64,000 nt of DNA, taken from the NCBI GenBank assembly GCA_016748015.1, contig JAAOMT010000752.1:318976-382975 (forward strand), in the 5' to 3' direction. Of this stretch, positions 61,556 to 64,000 are shown one piece after another. The position numbers and the translations under genes are program-made. Source of the stretch: Geosiphon pyriformis (lineage: Eukaryota; Glomeromycota; Glomeromycetes; Archaeosporales; Geosiphonaceae). Below the pieces are notes generated by a model that was not told where the DNA came from, made no database searches, and was given only the letters and a program-made list of their open reading frames with translations. Numbering within the stretch: position 1 is the first letter of the stretch; each line of letters opens with the position of its first letter.

Positions 61556-62375
61556 CCTTATAAATAATTATTTAGAATATAAGAACAAATAACAAACTCA
61601 TAACTTGGTGCTCAATAGCAGTTAATGATAGTAATTTCTAAAAGTTTTTGTAATCTAAAGGTTTTGATTAAGTTTTTTATATAATAAACAAAAATTTAAA
61701 TAATAGTTTTTCCCCAATTTCTGTTTTTAGCATAGTGGCCAGTTTATTCTAACAGTCATGTCTTTCTGGTAAACCAATCTTAAGTTTTTTATTCTTGTTT
61801 TACGAGTTTTTTACCAGATTATCTTTGATATTAATTATTTAGTATTTAATTTTTTAATTAATTAGTAAACAACAAAAAATAAAAAAATAAAAAAATAAAA
61901 AAAAATAAAAAATTAATATTCTGTTAATAACCATAATTAAGAACTATTTATTTAGTATAATTAAATATTAAATTCTATTAACATTAATTATTAATATGCA
62001 GAAATAATTAATACTTTTTAATTAAGTGATAACAACATAAATTAAATAGTAATAGATATTTTTATTGATATAGATATGATTTTATTTTAAATTATAGAAA
62101 ACTATCTTTTAAAAAGAGAGGTATTAAATAATTATTTATCTTTAATTACTGTTCTTACTAATTGTTTTGTCTCTTTTAGCTTTTAATACTTTTGCTTTAT
62201 ATATATAATTTGTGTTATATAAAATTTTTTGAAATTTTTCAATTTTTTTGAAATGAATTTTAGAATTTTGTAATTCTACAATTTCTCAAAAAAAATCTTG
62301 AAAATTTTTTTTTGCTATGTTTTTTTTTTATTGGCTATTTTTTACTTATTAAGATTCCTATTTTTATAAATAATA
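61556..62375 (-). repeat. 5' LTR of the inner gypsy element
   Basis: An 820-bp family B LTR, partner of 51720-52523. On the minus strand it runs from 62375 to about 61556, where the final CA is not preserved (text TTATAA then GGTGCTC). The GGTGCTC directly after it may be the primer-binding site remnant. Confidence 0.8.
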
Positions 62376-63980
62376 CTATTATAAAAAGAACCAAAAAAAG
62401 ATATTATTGGCTTTTAATATATTTAAACATTATTTAATATGTTCAAAATTATAATATTTGTTAGAAAAGAGAAGAAATAAAATTTAATAAACCACTAAGA
62501 CCAATTAAAGTAGAACAATTATTTAATTAAATTAGAATTAACTTAATTAAATCATTGATAATAATTAGTAAAAACAATTAATATATTGTAATTACCATAA
62601 ATTATCTTACAAAATAGCCAGAAATTAAGACTATTTAATGAGTAAATATAGAATTTATAGCCAAATTCATATACCAAAATTTAATTTGTTAACATAAATA
62701 TCTAAAAAAATAGTTGTCAAACCAAAAAATTTACTTTATAAACAAAATATTAAGAGAATTGAATAAGATATTTAGAATTAAAAATTATTATTATTTTTAT
62801 ATTATCTAAAACCAATAGCTTAATTAAAAGATTTAATAGAATATTATGTAAAACAATAATTAAAATTAGCCAAAAAAACCAGAATAAATAAAATTTATTT
62901 ATACTATTAATACTATTTGCTTATTAGATAATAAAGTAAGATATTATATAAGTCATATTATTTAAATTAGTTTATAATAAAACAGTAACATTATTAATAA
63001 AAATAGATATTTATACATAATTAATAAAACCAATAATAAGAGCTAACTTTTAAAAAATATTTTTGTAAAAAACATATAACTTAATAAAAACTCTAGAAAA
63101 CAAAAGAAAAAAAACAGCTAATAATATACAAAAGTCACAAAAAAAACAAAAAAAGTAACTTATAGCCAACTACTAAATAAACCAATTGAATTCAAAATTA
63201 AAAACAAAGTATTTTTATATTATACCAAAGTAAAAAAACAATAAAGTAAAAAATTTAACTCTAAATAGAATGATTTATTTTATATTGAAAAATTTTTGGG
63301 AAATAAAGCATATAAATTAAGATAAAACAACAAAATTTTAATTAAAACAACATATAATAATTAACTAAAATCATATTATAATAAGTATTATTATTTATTA
63401 ATAATATTTTACAATTAAGAATACAAAAGATATTAGTTAAATCAGATAAGATTCTATAAGATCTAAAACCAATTATACTTATTAAAACAAATACATTAAT
63501 CTAATTTATTAAAACAATATATAAAAAATTAACATATATAACAAAAAAAATAAAAAAAATAAAAATTTCAAACTACATTTATATAATAACATAATAATTG
63601 TTTTAAACAATAAATTAGCAAAAATCAAATATAAAAATAACTGCTAATTATTAAATTATTTGCTATAAAAACATTAAACAAAAAAAAACCATATTATATC
63701 AGTAATAAACAAGTAATAATGTGAACAAAATTAAAAAAAAAGTGAAAAATACACTTGAAAAACTCTAATAGTTATTTAACTTAAAGAAATAATAGAAAAA
63801 ATTGGAATCAATAAATAAATCAATTCTAATTTTATATTGTTATTAGTATTTGAAACAAAAACTGATAATTTAAAACTTGTATATAGACCAAACCAAAAAA
63901 GTATTTGATCAAAAAATTATTTGTCAAATTAAAAACTTTATTAAAAAGAAATTTAATTTGGATATCTATATAAAAATTAT
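62376..63980 (+). pseudogene. Gypsy integrase, continuation (outer element), broken
   Basis: Starts with the second CTAT copy and then resumes the outer integrase exactly where 51719 stopped, giving IIKRTKKRYYW, the end of the H2C2 domain. Core text follows with KKIVVKPKNLLY and LYYLKPIA near 62.70-62.83 kb, then a YRT-like segment near 62.93 kb and the C-terminal part up to about 63.9 kb (KNFWEIKH near 63285-63310). Stops are frequent. The window ends before the 3' LTR. Confidence 0.75.
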
Positions 63981-64000
63981 ATACTGGGTCCATTTTATCT

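Larger units (their letters stand above)
51720..62375 (-). mobile_element. Complete inner Ty3/gypsy element, reverse orientation, with two LTRs
   Basis: The 5' LTR is 61556-62375 and the 3' LTR is 51720-52523, both on the minus strand. The exact 4-bp duplication CTAT lies at 51716-51719 and 62376-62379. Between the LTRs, on the minus strand, come gag (58.9-61.5 kb, split by a solo LTR), protease, Cys-rich linker, dUTPase, RT/RNase H and integrase in that order. Length is 10,656 bp including the 946-bp nested LTR. It belongs to the same family as the outer element and lies inside that element's integrase, so the outer one was already there. Every frame has stops. The two LTRs differ at many sites, mostly transitions, so the insertion is old. 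Confidence 0.9.
41904..64000 (+). mobile_element. Outer Ty3/gypsy retrotransposon, multiply interrupted, running off the window
   Basis: The 5' LTR is 41904-42764. Internal parts in order on the plus strand are gag (42.8-44.5 kb, resuming 45.27), protease (45.6-46.0), a Cys-rich linker (46.2-46.6), dUTPase (47.15-47.52, resuming 48.5), RT/RNase H (48.9-50.3) and integrase (51.42-51.72, resuming 62.38 to about 63.9). Four insertions split it: an antisense solo LTR in gag, a solo LTR in dUTPase, a hAT-like element after RNase H, and a complete reversed copy of its own family in integrase. All coding parts are full of stops. The 3' LTR must lie beyond 64000. Domain order is that of a chromovirus-like gypsy element with an added dUTPase. 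The base left of the LTR (41899-41903, AATAG) is one side of the target site. Confidence 0.82.

Noticed and set aside
1-64000. CRISPR arrays, rRNA, tRNA genes
   Set aside because: No repeat-spacer array, no rRNA-like stretch and no tRNA B-box/cloverleaf that held up on reading; the organism appears eukaryotic, so CRISPR is not expected.

Overview
The window looks like nuclear DNA of an arbuscular mycorrhizal fungus (Glomeromycotina, Rhizophagus-like). This is an inference from gene content: a kinase of the type expanded in these fungi, with a Cys-rich N-terminus; intron-rich genes; and LINE and dUTPase-carrying Ty3/gypsy families that I recognise from this group. Base composition is split into blocks. 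Extremely AT-rich, CpG-poor stretches (about 1-16 kb, 18.8-21.3 kb, 35.9-36.4 kb, 38.1-64 kb) are built mostly of ruined transposons. Islands of ordinary composition (about 16-18.8 kb, 21.3-35.9 kb, 36.4-38.0 kb) hold the genes.

Left flank, 1-16 kb: a nearly full-length LINE lies on the minus strand (about 3.3-10.7 kb) with its ORF1, endonuclease, reverse transcriptase and C-terminal tail still traceable. A solo LTR (8118-9029, target duplication TTAT) sits between ORF1 and the endonuclease. A second LINE RT relic lies on the plus strand at 14.5-15.3 kb.

Genic centre: a protein kinase (17.2-18.7 kb, minus). Then less mutated LINE pieces (21.4-22.4 kb) next to a seven-exon gene remnant of unknown function (22.4-24.3 kb, minus). 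An inverted partial copy of that remnant lies at 26.6-27.4 kb. Between the two arms is a satellite of about 157-bp units alternating in two types. Further right are three clean gene models: an alpha/beta hydrolase (29.9-31.7 kb, plus), an ArfGAP of the Glo3/ArfGAP2-3 type (32.7-34.5 kb, minus, six exons) and a 132-residue six-exon protein of unknown function (35.1-35.9 kb, plus). The ArfGAP and the small gene diverge from a shared 547-bp region.

Right flank: a 1.3-kb terminal-inverted-repeat element (36735-38033) carries a spliced gene with a C19-peptidase-like His box. A 15-bp minisatellite follows. From 41.9 kb to the right edge lies a nested transposon stack. An outer Ty3/gypsy element (plus; 5' LTR 41904-42764; 3' LTR beyond the window) is interrupted by (a) an antisense solo LTR in gag, (b) a solo LTR of the other family in its dUTPase domain with duplication ATGG, (c) a hAT-like MITE with an 8-bp duplication after RNase H, and (d) a complete second copy of the same gypsy family in reverse (51720-62375, duplication CTAT) inside integrase. 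That second copy carries its own solo LTR in gag. In (b), (c) and (d), removing the insert and one copy of the duplication restores the host reading frame.

The most interesting general signal is directional decay. Three reverse transcriptases from unrelated families (LINE, outer gypsy, inner gypsy) all have the catalytic Asp-Asp changed to Asn-Asn, and differences between LTR copies are mostly CpA to TpA (or TpG to TpA). That pattern resembles RIP or methylation-linked C-to-T mutation and seems confined to the AT-rich compartment.
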